From Burkholderiales bacterium (GTDB lineage Bacteria > Pseudomonadota > Gammaproteobacteria > Burkholderiales > Burkholderiaceae_F): a DNA stretch of 64,000 nucleotides. Shown in pieces: positions 44,888-54,156 of this stretch. The DNA lies in assembly GCA_016716275.1 (NCBI GenBank), contig JADJWR010000002.1:992001-1056000 (forward strand), in the 5' to 3' direction. Both the position numbers and the translations under genes were made by a program. Numbering within the stretch: the stretch's first letter is position 1; the number at the start of each line of letters is the position of its first letter. Below the pieces are notes generated by a model. That model worked only from the letters and a program-made list of their open reading frames with translations, ran no database searches and was not told where the DNA came from.

Positions 44888-47626
44888 TTGAAGACGCTGC
44901 TGCTCGTCGACGGCTCCAGTTACTTATACCGCGCTTTCCACGCGCTGCCGGACCTCCGTACGGCCGAAGGTGAACCGACGGGGGCGCTGCGCGGCTTCAT
45001 CGGCATGCTGCGCACGCTGCGTGCGCAGTTGCCGCACGACTACTGCGCCTGCGTGTTCGACGCCAAGGGCAGGACCTTCCGCGACGACATCTATCCGCAG
45101 TACAAGGCGAACCGGCCGCCGATGCCGGAGGACCTGGCCAGGCAGGTCGCGCCGATCCACGAGGCGACGGCGGCGCTCGGCTGGCCGGTGCTGGAAGTGG
45201 CGGGCATCGAGGCCGACGACGTGATCGGCACGCTGGCCCGGCAGGCGGCCGGGCAGGGCGTGCGCACGGTGATCTCCACCGGCGACAAGGACCTGGCGCA
45301 GCTGGTCGACCAGCACGTGACGCTGGTCAACACGATGAGCGGCGAGCGGCTCGACGCCGACGGCGTGCTGGCGAAGTTCGGCGTGCGTCCCGGGCAGATC
45401 GTCGACTTCCTGACGCTGGTCGGCGACAGCGTCGACAACGTGCCCGGGGTGGAGAAGGTCGGGCCGAAGACCGCCGCCAAATGGCTGGCCGAGTACGGCA
45501 CGCTGGAGGCGATCGTCGCCAACGCCGGTGAGATCGGCGGCAAGGTCGGCGAGAACCTGCGCGCGGCACTGGCCTGGCTGCCGACGGCGCGCACGCTGGT
45601 GACCGTGCGCACCGACGGCGAACTGGCCGCGCGGCTGCCGCAGTTCGACACGCTCGCCGTGCGTCCGCCCGACCGCGCGCAGTTGCGCCAGCTGTTCGAG
45701 CGCTGGGAGTTCAGGAGTTTTCTCAAGGACCTCGAAGGCAGTGCGCCGCAGGAGGCAGCGGCGCAGACCGCTGCCGAACCGCCGCAGGAGGTCGAGCGGG
45801 CAGCGCCGCCGCGGCCGCAGTACGAGACGGTGGTCACCGCGCAGCAGCTCGAGCAGTGGATCGCCCGCATCAACGCCGCGCCGCTGGTGGCGCTGGACAC
45901 CGAGACGACATCGCTCGAGCCGATGGCGGCGCGGCTGGTCGGCATCTCGCTGGCGGTCGCCGGCGAGCACGGCAACGCCGCCTGCTACATCCCGCTCGCC
46001 CATCGCTACCCCGGCGTGCCGGAGCAGCTGCCGTTCGACGAGACGCTGGCGCGGCTGACACCGTGGCTGCAGAGCGAGCAGCACAAGAAGGTCGGCCAGC
46101 ACCTGAAGTACGACGCGCACGTGTTCGCCAACCACGGCATCCGGCTGGCCGGCATCAGGCACGACACCATGCTCGAGAGCTACGTGCTCGAGGCGCACCG
46201 CAGCCACAACATGGACGACCTCGCCGAGCGCCACCTCGGCCGCGCCACCATCCGCTTCGAGGATGTCTGCGGCAAGGGGGCGGCCGCGATCGGCTTCGAC
46301 GAGGTGGCGCTGGACCGTGCCACCGAGTACGCGGCCGAGGACGCGGAGGTGACGCTGGCGCTGCACCAGACGCTGTGGCCGCGGCTGGAGAAGCTGCCGC
46401 AGCTGCGCAACGTCTACGAGGCGATCGAGATCCCGGTGTCGAGGATCCTGTTCGAGATGGAGCGCATCGGCGTGCTGATCGACCGCGACAGGCTGGCGGC
46501 GCAGAGCGTCGAGATCGCAAAGCGGCTGGCGGAGCTCGAGGCGCGGGCGCATGAGCTCGCCGGCCAGCCGTTCAACCTCGGCAGCCCGAAGCAGATCGGC
46601 GAGATCCTGTTCGGCCTGCTGAAGCTGCCGGTGGCCAAGAAGACCGCCAGCGGCGCGCCGTCGACCGACGAGGAAGTGCTGGAGAAGCTCGCCGAGGACT
46701 ACCCGCTGCCGAAGGTGCTGCTCGAGCACCGCGGACTCGCCAAGCTGAAGTCGACCTACTGCGACAAGCTTGCCGCCAGCGTCGATGCGGTCACCGGCCG
46801 CGTGCACACCAGCTACGGCCAGGCGATCGCGGTGACCGGCCGGCTGGCCTCGAGCGAGCCGAACCTGCAGAACATCCCGATCCGCACCGCCGAGGGCAGG
46901 CGCATCCGCGAGGCGTTCATCGCGCCGCCGGGTTCGCGCATCGTCTCGGCCGACTACTCGCAGGTCGAGCTGCGCATCATGGCGCACATCAGCGGCGACG
47001 AGGGCCTGCTCGCCGCCTTCGCCGCCGGCGAGGACATCCATCGTGCCACTGCCAGCGAGGTGTTCGGCGTGCCGCTGGGGGAAGTAAGCAACGAACAGCG
47101 CCGCTATGCCAAGGTAATCAACTTCGGCCTGATCTATGGCATGAGCGCCTACGGCCTGGCCGCTAATCTCGGCATCGACAAGGACTTGGCGCGCGGCTTC
47201 ATCGAGCGCTATTTCACCCGCTATCCCGGGGTGCAGAAGTACATGGAACGCACGCGCGAGCAGGCGAAGCGGCAGGGCTACGTCGAGACCGTGTTCGGCC
47301 GCCGCCTGTGGCTGCCGGAGATCAACTCGCCGAACGGCCCGCGGCGCGCCGGCGCCGAGCGGGCGGCGATCAACGCGCCGATGCAGGGCACGGCGGCCGA
47401 CCTGATCAAGCTGGCAATGATCTCGGTACACGGCTGGCTGCTGCGCGAGCGGCTGGCCACGCGGCTGATCATGCAGGTGCACGACGAGCTGGTGTTCGAG
47501 GTGCCCGACGGCGAGCTGCAGGCCGTGCGCACGCAGGTGCCGCTGCTGATGAGCGGCGTGGCGCAGCTGAAGGTGCCGCTGCTGGCCGAGGTCGGCGTCG
47601 GCGATAACTGGGAACAGGCGCACTGA
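44888..47626 (+). CDS. polA: DNA polymerase I
   Basis: A three-domain enzyme of about 912 residues: a 5'-3' exonuclease (LLLVDGSSYLYRAFHAL, then GIEADDVIGTLAR), a 3'-5' exonuclease with the DxE motif VALDTETTSLE intact, and a polymerase domain with SADYSQVELRIMAHISGDE and QVHDELVFEVPDGE. It fills gaps in repair and replaces primers. The start is taken as TTG at 44888, since the family begins a few residues before LLLVDGSS; no better codon lies near. The gap to the divergent LOG gene is only 14 bases. Confidence 0.93.
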   Translation: MKTLLLVDGSSYLYRAFHALPDLRTAEGEPTGALRGFIGMLRTLRAQLPHDYCACVFDAKGRTFRDDIYPQYKANRPPMPEDLARQVAPIHEATAALGWPVLEVAGIEADDVIGTLARQAAGQGVRTVISTGDKDLAQLVDQHVTLVNTMSGERLDADGVLAKFGVRPGQIVDFLTLVGDSVDNVPGVEKVGPKTAAKWLAEYGTLEAIVANAGEIGGKVGENLRAALAWLPTARTLVTVRTDGELAARLPQFDTLAVRPPDRAQLRQLFERWEFRSFLKDLEGSAPQEAAAQTAAEPPQEVERAAPPRPQYETVVTAQQLEQWIARINAAPLVALDTETTSLEPMAARLVGISLAVAGEHGNAACYIPLAHRYPGVPEQLPFDETLARLTPWLQSEQHKKVGQHLKYDAHVFANHGIRLAGIRHDTMLESYVLEAHRSHNMDDLAERHLGRATIRFEDVCGKGAAAIGFDEVALDRATEYAAEDAEVTLALHQTLWPRLEKLPQLRNVYEAIEIPVSRILFEMERIGVLIDRDRLAAQSVEIAKRLAELEARAHELAGQPFNLGSPKQIGEILFGLLKLPVAKKTASGAPSTDEEVLEKLAEDYPLPKVLLEHRGLAKLKSTYCDKLAASVDAVTGRVHTSYGQAIAVTGRLASSEPNLQNIPIRTAEGRRIREAFIAPPGSRIVSADYSQVELRIMAHISGDEGLLAAFAAGEDIHRATASEVFGVPLGEVSNEQRRYAKVINFGLIYGMSAYGLAANLGIDKDLARGFIERYFTRYPGVQKYMERTREQAKRQGYVETVFGRRLWLPEINSPNGPRRAGAERAAINAPMQGTAADLIKLAMISVHGWLLRERLATRLIMQVHDELVFEVPDGELQAVRTQVPLLMSGVAQLKVPLLAEVGVGDNWEQAH

Positions 47627-47647
47627 AGGCGCGCCGAGAAATCAACC

Positions 47648-49198
47648 ATGGCGAAAGAGCAGCAACTGACCTGTGACCTGCTGATCGTCGGCGGCGGCAT
47701 CAACGGGGCGGGCATCGCCCGCGACGCGGCCGGCCGCGGCCTGAAGGTGGTGCTGGCGGAGAAAGACGACCTCGGCGCGCACACCTCGTCGTCGTCGACC
47801 AAGCTGGTGCACGGCGGCCTGCGCTACCTCGAGCACTACGAGTTCGGCCTGGTGCGCAAGTCGCTGGCCGAGCGCGAGGTGCTGCTGCGCAACGCGCCGC
47901 ACATCGTCTGGCCGCTGCGCTTCCTGATCCCGCACGACCCGTCGATGCGGCCGGTGTGGATGATCCGCATCGGCCTGTTCCTCTACGACCACCTGGCGCG
48001 GCGCGAGATCCTGCCGGGCTCCGAGACCGTCGACCTGCGCAGCCACGAGGCGGGCACGCCGCTGAAGGAGCACTGGCGGGCCGGCATCATGTACTCGGAC
48101 GGCTGGGTCGACGACGCGCGGCTGGTGGTGCTCAATGCGCTCGACGCGCAGGAGCGCGGCGCCATCGTCCTGCCGCGCCATCGCTGCACGCGCGCGCGCC
48201 GCGAGGGCGCCGCCTGGGTCGCCGACCTGCAGGCGGCCGACGGCCGGCGTCGCACGGTCGAGGCGCGGGCGCTGGTCAATGCCGCCGGCCCCTGGGCGGC
48301 GGCCTTCCTGCGCGAGGCGGCGAGCTGGGATCACGTGCGCCCGCTGCGACTGGTCAAGGGCAGCCACATCGTCGTGCGCCGGCTGTTCGACCACCCCTAT
48401 GCGTATATCTTCCAGAACCCCGACAAGCGGATCGTCTTCGCGATCCCGTTCGAGCGCGACTTCACGCTGATCGGCACCACCGACGTCGAGATCAGCGGCG
48501 ACCCCGGCGAGGCGCGCATCGATGCCGCCGAGATCGATTACCTGTGCACGATGATCAACCGCTACTTCAGCCGGCAGATCACGCCGGCCGACGTGGTGTG
48601 GAGCTATTCCGGCGTGCGGCCGCTGTTCGACGACGGCGCCGACGCCTCGTCGATCACCCGCGACTACAGGCTCGAACTGGACACCGATGGCGCGCCGCTG
48701 CTGTCGGTATGGGGCGGCAAGCTCACCACCTACCGCGCGCTGGCCGAGGAAGCGATCGGCATGCTGGCCCGGCCGATGGGCATCGCCAGCGGCGACTGGA
48801 CCACGCAGGCGGCGCTGCCCGGCGGCGACCTCGGCTCGCTGATCGAGGCAAGCGGTGACCCGATGGCGGACTTCGAGCGCCTCTGCGCCCTGCAGCAGCA
48901 GCGGTGGCCCTGGCTGCCGGCGCCGCTGCTGCGCCGCTATGCGCGCGCCTACGGCACGCGGATGGAACGAATGCTCGGGCAGGCGTCGAGCCCTGGGCAA
49001 CTCGGCGAGGAGATTGCCGCCGGCCTGTACGCGGCGGAGGTCGAATATCTGCTGGCGCAGGAGTGGGCGCAGACGTCCGACGACATCCTGTGGCGGCGAA
49101 GCAAGCTCGGCCTGCACCTGCCGGCCGACACGGCCGAGAAGCTCGGCGCGTGGCTGGCGCGGCGAACGGCGCCGGCGCGTTCCGTCGCCGCGGCCTGA
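47648..49198 (+). CDS. glpD: Aerobic glycerol-3-phosphate dehydrogenase
   Basis: A 516-residue FAD flavoenzyme that passes electrons from glycerol-3-phosphate to the quinone pool at the inner membrane. The FAD site is CDLLIVGGGINGAGIARDAAG, with THGG-type SSSSTKLVHGGLRYLEHYEF and the C-terminal VWGGKLTTYRALAEEA. It follows polA by 21 bases. With the Ugp importer in the same window it gives a route from imported glycerol-3-phosphate to dihydroxyacetone phosphate. Confidence 0.93.
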   Translation: MAKEQQLTCDLLIVGGGINGAGIARDAAGRGLKVVLAEKDDLGAHTSSSSTKLVHGGLRYLEHYEFGLVRKSLAEREVLLRNAPHIVWPLRFLIPHDPSMRPVWMIRIGLFLYDHLARREILPGSETVDLRSHEAGTPLKEHWRAGIMYSDGWVDDARLVVLNALDAQERGAIVLPRHRCTRARREGAAWVADLQAADGRRRTVEARALVNAAGPWAAAFLREAASWDHVRPLRLVKGSHIVVRRLFDHPYAYIFQNPDKRIVFAIPFERDFTLIGTTDVEISGDPGEARIDAAEIDYLCTMINRYFSRQITPADVVWSYSGVRPLFDDGADASSITRDYRLELDTDGAPLLSVWGGKLTTYRALAEEAIGMLARPMGIASGDWTTQAALPGGDLGSLIEASGDPMADFERLCALQQQRWPWLPAPLLRRYARAYGTRMERMLGQASSPGQLGEEIAAGLYAAEVEYLLAQEWAQTSDDILWRRSKLGLHLPADTAEKLGAWLARRTAPARSVAAA

Positions 49199-49377
49199 TG
49201 CGCGGGCCGCCGAGCATGCCGACGTCAGGGTAATCCCTGGCGTTGCCGCGCACTGCGCGCGGTAGCCGTTCGAGGCAGTCGAAGTCCGCGCGATCGTGCA
49301 TTAGCCTTGGCAGCCGCGCTCTCGTTAGCGGGCGCTCAGCGTCGCAACGGACGACAGACCAAGCCAAGGAGAACGAC

Positions 49378-50061
49378 ATGCAGCGCTCGATGCACCGGAC
49401 TGTGCTGGCCGCCGCCAGTGCAGCAGCCCTCGCCGGTTGTGCGACTTCGCCGCCGGGCGTGAGCCAGATGACCTTCTTTGTCACCAGCGTTGGGCCGGGC
49501 AAGGGAGGTGACCTCGGCGGACTCGAAGGGGCGGACCGGCACTGCCAGTCACTTGCGCAGGCGGTGGGCGCCGGCAATCGCACCTGGCGCGCCTACTTGA
49601 GCACGCAGGGTTCGTCACTGACCGACCCGAGCGCCGTCAACGCCCGCGACCGCATCGGCTCGGGACCCTGGCACAACGCCAAGGGGGTCCTGATCGCCGG
49701 CAACGTCGACCAACTGCACTCGGCTGCCAGCAACCTCAACAAGGAAACGGCGCTGAACGAGAAGGGGGAGATCGTCAACGGGCGCACCGAGAAGCCGAAC
49801 AAGCACGACATGCTGACCGGTTCGCGGCCCGACGGCACGGCGTTTCCCGGGGCTCCGTTCCCCGACATGACCTGCGGCAACTGGACCAGGAGCAGCAAGG
49901 AAGGCGCGGCGATGACGGGACACCATGACCGCGCCGGCCCGGCGCCGCAGTACCCGTGGGCCGTTTCCTGGAACTCGGCCCACCCGACGCTCGGCTGCAG
50001 CCAGGAGTCGGTTCGGCCGACCGGCGGCGATGGTCTGTTCTACTGCTTCGCCGTGAAGTAG
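49378..50061 (+). CDS. Predicted lipoprotein of unknown function
   Basis: A 227-residue protein with a short signal sequence and lipobox LAGC (MQRSMHRTVLAAASAAALAG then Cys). AAGGAGA precedes the ATG. The mature part has SVGPGKGGDLGGLEGADRHC, RTWRAYLSTQ and a cysteine pair near the end (LGCSQE, LFYCFAVK), resembling C-type-lectin-like or collagen-tail domains in environmental bacteria. It stands alone after a 179-base gap, and I cannot give it a function. Confidence 0.7.
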   Translation: MQRSMHRTVLAAASAAALAGCATSPPGVSQMTFFVTSVGPGKGGDLGGLEGADRHCQSLAQAVGAGNRTWRAYLSTQGSSLTDPSAVNARDRIGSGPWHNAKGVLIAGNVDQLHSAASNLNKETALNEKGEIVNGRTEKPNKHDMLTGSRPDGTAFPGAPFPDMTCGNWTRSSKEGAAMTGHHDRAGPAPQYPWAVSWNSAHPTLGCSQESVRPTGGDGLFYCFAVK

Positions 50062-50116
50062 ACGGTGCGGCGGCGGTGGGGGGGCGGGCTGCGCGTCCGC
50101 CGCCTCGTCCGGCCGA

Positions 50117-51439
50117 CTACAGCGTCAGCCGCAGTGTCCTGAGGAGCGCGCCGGGAACGCGACTGGTCTCGACCGAGCGGCCGCCGTAGGTGTCGCTGCT
50201 GAAGATCCACTCTGACTCGGCGCCCAGCGCTTCCAGCTCGCCTCCCAGCATCCGGTACAGGCTGTCGTCGAAGCGCATCACCGCCAGCGGGGCGACGATC
50301 TCGCCGCCCTCGACCCAGTAGGTGGCGAAGCGGGTCATGCCGGTGATCCGGCAGGAAGCGCGATCCGACCAGTTCAGGTAGTGGAAGTTGCCGACGTACA
50401 CGCCGGTGTCGAGCGCACGCAGCACTTCGGCAGTCGGCAGCTGTCCGGAGGTCAGCTCCATCGCCTGCATCGACTCGTCCTCGTCGGCGCCGTTCGATTC
50501 GATGCCGTACTCCTGTGCCGTGCGCGGACTGACCAGGCTGCCGGCGTGGCGACCGTCGCGGATCAGGTCCACCGAGGCCGGGCGCGGGAAGCCAGCTTCG
50601 TCGAACGCCGGCGCCAGACCGCCGGCGACGTGCTCGCGCAGCGTGACCAGCGGCGACAAGCAGGCTTCGCCGTCGACCAGCCGCTGGATCGCGCTTTGCT
50701 GGGTGCGCTGCTCCTTGGCCGAGACGCCTCCCCAGTTGAGCATCCACAGCAGCTCGTCCATCGCCGCCGGCGACAGGTAGGCGCGGTAGGCGCCGGGCTC
50801 GATGGTGCGCGGCTCGCGCGCCAGATACGGCAGCTGCGCGCGCGTCGCGTCGATCCGCCGCGCGACTTCGTCACGGTCCCAGTGCTGGCCGGCGAAGCTC
50901 GCCTTCACCGCCTTGTCGCCGCCGCTGTAGACGGACCAGTCGAACAGGAAGCTGTCGACCTCGTGCCAGTGGCGCGCGCCGAGCGAGCTGGCGAAGCCGC
51001 GGTACACCGGACCGCCGGCGAGGACGCCGACCAGGTCCAGCCCGGTGCCGTCGACGCTGATCGTCTCGATCATCTCCTGCGGTTCGGGCATCCGCCCGGC
51101 GCGCACGGTGTCCGAGGAGGCGGCGTCGGTGCAGTACAGCAGGTAGGGATCCTCCGGCAGTGCCGGCAGGTCGGTTCGCATCGTCTCGACGGCGACGCCG
51201 ACCGCCAGACGATCTTCGTCGGCGTTGCCGCTGAGCGCCAGCGTCGTGCGGTCATGGCGGCGGCCATCGATCAGCTGCAGCGTCAGGTAGGCTTGGCGCA
51301 CCGTCATCGGCTGGCGCACGCGGGCGCGGTTGAAGCGCAGGAAATCCGAGACCTCGCCCTCGAAGTCGGCGAGCAGCACCTCGCCGCCGCCAAGCAGGCC
51401 GCTGGCGTACGCGGCCAGCTCGAAGAAGCGTTCTTTCAT
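50117..51439 (-). CDS. TldE/PmbA-like metalloprotease partner
   Basis: A 440-residue protein of the TldD/PmbA family without the HExxxH motif, so the catalytically silent partner of the pair. It starts MKERFFELAAYASGLLG. TldD/TldE act together as a heterodimeric protease on unfolded or ribosomally made peptides. It lies 3 bases from the TldD-like gene and is probably in one operon. It is of the divergent type, not the canonical tldD/pmbA pair. Confidence 0.75.
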   Translation of the reverse strand: MKERFFELAAYASGLLGGGEVLLADFEGEVSDFLRFNRARVRQPMTVRQAYLTLQLIDGRRHDRTTLALSGNADEDRLAVGVAVETMRTDLPALPEDPYLLYCTDAASSDTVRAGRMPEPQEMIETISVDGTGLDLVGVLAGGPVYRGFASSLGARHWHEVDSFLFDWSVYSGGDKAVKASFAGQHWDRDEVARRIDATRAQLPYLAREPRTIEPGAYRAYLSPAAMDELLWMLNWGGVSAKEQRTQQSAIQRLVDGEACLSPLVTLREHVAGGLAPAFDEAGFPRPASVDLIRDGRHAGSLVSPRTAQEYGIESNGADEDESMQAMELTSGQLPTAEVLRALDTGVYVGNFHYLNWSDRASCRITGMTRFATYWVEGGEIVAPLAVMRFDDSLYRMLGGELEALGAESEWIFSSDTYGGRSVETSRVPGALLRTLRLTL

Positions 51440-51442
51440 CGC

Positions 51443-52906
51443 CTACTCCTCCGCGCCGAAGACGTCGACGCCGTCGAAGCGGCAGGCCGGGCTGGCGTGG
51501 CCGACGCGGATCGCCTGGTTCGGCTCGCCCTTGCCGCAGTACGGCGTGCCCATCACCTCCATCGTCGAGGCATCGCCGACCATCGCCAGCGAGCGCCAGA
51601 AGGTCGCCGAGACGCCGCGGTAGTTGGGATTGCGGACCACCTCGGCCAGCCGGCCTTCGCGGATCCGCTGGCCCCACTCGCAGCCGAACTGGAACTTGTT
51701 GCGCGAGTCGTCGATCGACCACGAAGCATTGGTCTTCATCAGGATGCCGTCGTCGATCGAGGCGATCATCTCGGTCAGCGTCGAGTCGCCCGGCTCGACG
51801 TTCAGGTTGCTCATGCGGTCGATCGGCGGCCGGTTCCAGCTGCAGCTGCGCGCGGTGGCCACCGCGCGCAGGTCGCCGCGCAGGCGGGCGGCCCGTTGCT
51901 GCGAGATCGTGCCGCCGAGCGGCCGCAGCAGCAGGCCGTCGCGGATCAGGTGCTCGCGGCTCGCCCGGCTGCCCTCGTCGTCGAAGGCGAAGCTGGCGAA
52001 TTCCTCGCTGCGCGTCGGATCGAAGGTGACGTTCAGCAGCGTCGAGCCGTACCGGTAGGCGCCGAACATGTCGAGCGTGACGAAGCTGGTGCCGGCGTAG
52101 TTGCGCTCGTCGCCGAGGATGCGGTCCAGTTCGAGCGGGTGGCCGATCGACTCGTGGATCTGCAGCATCATCTGGTCCGGCATCAGCAGCAGGTCGAAGC
52201 GGCCGCTCGGGCAGTTGGGTGCCGCCAGCAGCTGCAGTGCGTCCTCTGCCGTCGTGCGGCCGCTGCCGACGAAACCCGAGCGCTCGATCACCTCCAGACC
52301 GCCCTGCTGGCAGTAGCCGTTGTAGCGGCCGCCCCACGAGCGCGTCTGTGTGTGCGCGCCGGCGTGCGCCACCACGTGCAGCGCCGGAATGGTGAAGTCG
52401 TACTCCTGCAGCGTCTCGCCGCCGTCGAGGTTGGCAGTCATCTGCCGGCTGCGCACCGTCCACAGGCTCGCTTCCCAGTCGACGATGCGCGGGTCGATGC
52501 GGCAATCCTTCGACTCGCGCATCAGCAGGTCGATGCGCTCGGCGGCGGTCAGCTCGAGCGGACGGACGGTTGCCGAGGCATAGCGGCCGGCGGCCCTGGG
52601 CAGCGTCGGTGCTGCGTCGAAGACGCTGCGGCCGCGCGTCAGCCGCGCCCACGAGACGGCACGTTCGATCGCCGCGTGCAGGCCGGCGTCCGTCAGGTCG
52701 CTGGAGGCGGCGTAGCCGATACCGTCGCCGACCAGCACCGTCACCATCGCGCCGCGGTCGATCGAGCGGATTGCCGGCTCGACGACGTCCTGCCGCACGC
52801 GCGTGGTGTGCGAGTGTTCCTCGACCACCCGCAGCGAGGCGTGGTCGAGCCCGGGCGGCACCAGGCGGCGGAACCGCTGGGCGAGGGTTTCGGCGTCGAG
52901 CGGCAT
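51443..52906 (-). CDS. TldD-like metalloprotease
   Basis: A 487-residue protein with the zinc site HESIGHPLELDRI (HExxxH), the mark of catalytic TldD-family subunits. It begins MPLDAETLAQRFRRLVPPG. In context it would pair with the TldE-like gene immediately downstream. The gap upstream (52907-53144) separates it from a divergent hydrolase. No ribosomally synthesised peptide precursor was recognised nearby. Confidence 0.8.
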   Translation of the reverse strand: MPLDAETLAQRFRRLVPPGLDHASLRVVEEHSHTTRVRQDVVEPAIRSIDRGAMVTVLVGDGIGYAASSDLTDAGLHAAIERAVSWARLTRGRSVFDAAPTLPRAAGRYASATVRPLELTAAERIDLLMRESKDCRIDPRIVDWEASLWTVRSRQMTANLDGGETLQEYDFTIPALHVVAHAGAHTQTRSWGGRYNGYCQQGGLEVIERSGFVGSGRTTAEDALQLLAAPNCPSGRFDLLLMPDQMMLQIHESIGHPLELDRILGDERNYAGTSFVTLDMFGAYRYGSTLLNVTFDPTRSEEFASFAFDDEGSRASREHLIRDGLLLRPLGGTISQQRAARLRGDLRAVATARSCSWNRPPIDRMSNLNVEPGDSTLTEMIASIDDGILMKTNASWSIDDSRNKFQFGCEWGQRIREGRLAEVVRNPNYRGVSATFWRSLAMVGDASTMEVMGTPYCGKGEPNQAIRVGHASPACRFDGVDVFGAEE

Positions 52907-53144
52907 GGCGAGCGCTTTTCGGATCGGCAAGGGACGGCGGTTGCCGGACCGTCGACATCGGGATAACCCCGATAACGAAACGCCGCGCCTCCCGCAGACG
53001 GGCTGTGGCGCGGCGACGGTTCGGCTGCGGCAAGCGAATGACGGAACGAATTCTAGCGGTCGGCGGTCTGTCGGTTTCGGGGTTCGGCCTGCGCCAGCAC
53101 TGCGCCGCGCCGACCGGCCCGCCAACGTTCAAGGAGATGCACGA

Positions 53145-54044
53145 ATGCAAGTTGTCAACGCCCAGTTTCTCGAGGAAGCCCGCGACGAAGTGAACCGTCT
53201 GAATCCGAGGCTTCAGGTCGACCGCCGGGGTTTCGTAAAGACTTCGCTGGCCGCCGGCTTCGCCGCTGCCGTCCTGCCCGTCCAGGCGCAGACGATGATC
53301 GTCACCGACACCCGCGGCCTGGCCGCCGGCGAGGTGATGATCCCGACCCGCGACGGCGAGATGCCGGCCTACCGCGCCATGCCTGCCGGCAAGCGCGGCC
53401 TGGGCACCGTGCTGGTGGTGCAGGAGATCTTCGGCGTACACGAGCACATCAAGGACGTCTGCCGGCGCTTCGCCAAGGCGGGATTCATGGCGATCGCCCC
53501 CGAGCTTTACGCGCGGCAGGGCGATCCGGGCAAGTACGGCGACATCCCGACGCTGATCAAGGAGGTCGTTTCGAAGGTTCCCGACGCCCAGGTGATGAGC
53601 GACCTCGACGCGACGGTCGCCTGGGCGGCAGCCAACGGCGGCGACCCGGGCAAGGTCGGCATCACCGGCTTCTGCTGGGGCGGCCGCATCACCTGGCTGT
53701 ACCTGGCGCACAACCCCCGGGTGAAGACCGGTGTGGCCTGGTACGGCCGCGTCGTCGGCGACAAGACGGCCAACACGCCGATCCACCCGATCGACGTCGC
53801 TGCATCGATCAGGCAGCCGGTGCTCGCGCTTTACGGCGGCGCCGACGCCGGCATCCCGAACGAGACGATCTACCGGAAGATGGCAGCGCTGCAGAGTGCC
53901 GGCAACACGCGCTCCGAGCTGGTGCTCTACGAGGATGCGCCGCACGCCTTCCACGCAGACTATCGGCCGAGTTACCGCAAGGAGGCGGCCGAGGACGCCT
54001 GGAACCGCGCGGTCGCCTGGTTCAAGGCCAACGGCGTCGGCTGA
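53145..54044 (+). CDS. Tat-exported dienelactone-hydrolase-family protein
   Basis: A 299-residue alpha/beta hydrolase. The N-terminus has a twin-arginine signal, DRRGFVKTSLAAGFAAAVLP with cleavage near VQAQ. The catalytic triad is Cys in GFCWGGR, Asp in YGGADAGIP and His in DAPHAFHAD, as in dienelactone hydrolases. AAGGAG precedes the ATG. Tat export implies a periplasmic enzyme, unusual for the family prototype in chlorocatechol degradation. It is single-gene, closed by a strong terminator. Confidence 0.85.
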   Translation: MQVVNAQFLEEARDEVNRLNPRLQVDRRGFVKTSLAAGFAAAVLPVQAQTMIVTDTRGLAAGEVMIPTRDGEMPAYRAMPAGKRGLGTVLVVQEIFGVHEHIKDVCRRFAKAGFMAIAPELYARQGDPGKYGDIPTLIKEVVSKVPDAQVMSDLDATVAWAAANGGDPGKVGITGFCWGGRITWLYLAHNPRVKTGVAWYGRVVGDKTANTPIHPIDVAASIRQPVLALYGGADAGIPNETIYRKMAALQSAGNTRSELVLYEDAPHAFHADYRPSYRKEAAEDAWNRAVAWFKANGVG

Positions 54045-54070
54045 GCCCGGCAGTCGTTCCGCCCGAGTCG

Positions 54071-54096
54071 GGGCCGCGCATCGCGCGGCCCTTTTT
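54071..54096 (+). terminator. Rho-independent terminator after the dienelactone-hydrolase-like gene
   Basis: A perfect 9-bp stem GGGCCGCGC / GCGCGGCCC with a three-base loop is followed by TTTTT. It separates the hydrolase from the ZIP transporter. Confidence 0.85.
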
Positions 54097-54156
54097 CCTG
54101 CTGCGCCGAGCGCCCTTGACAGCTCTGCTAGCCTGACTCGAGCCGGTACGCTGCCC

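Noticed and set aside
50381..52966. Very long open frame (about 860 codons) on the plus strand
   Set aside because: It is antisense to the TldD/TldE-like genes, which have clear motifs and spacing. Long antisense frames are expected at this GC content, and the translation shows only low-complexity Arg/Ala/Val-rich sequence.
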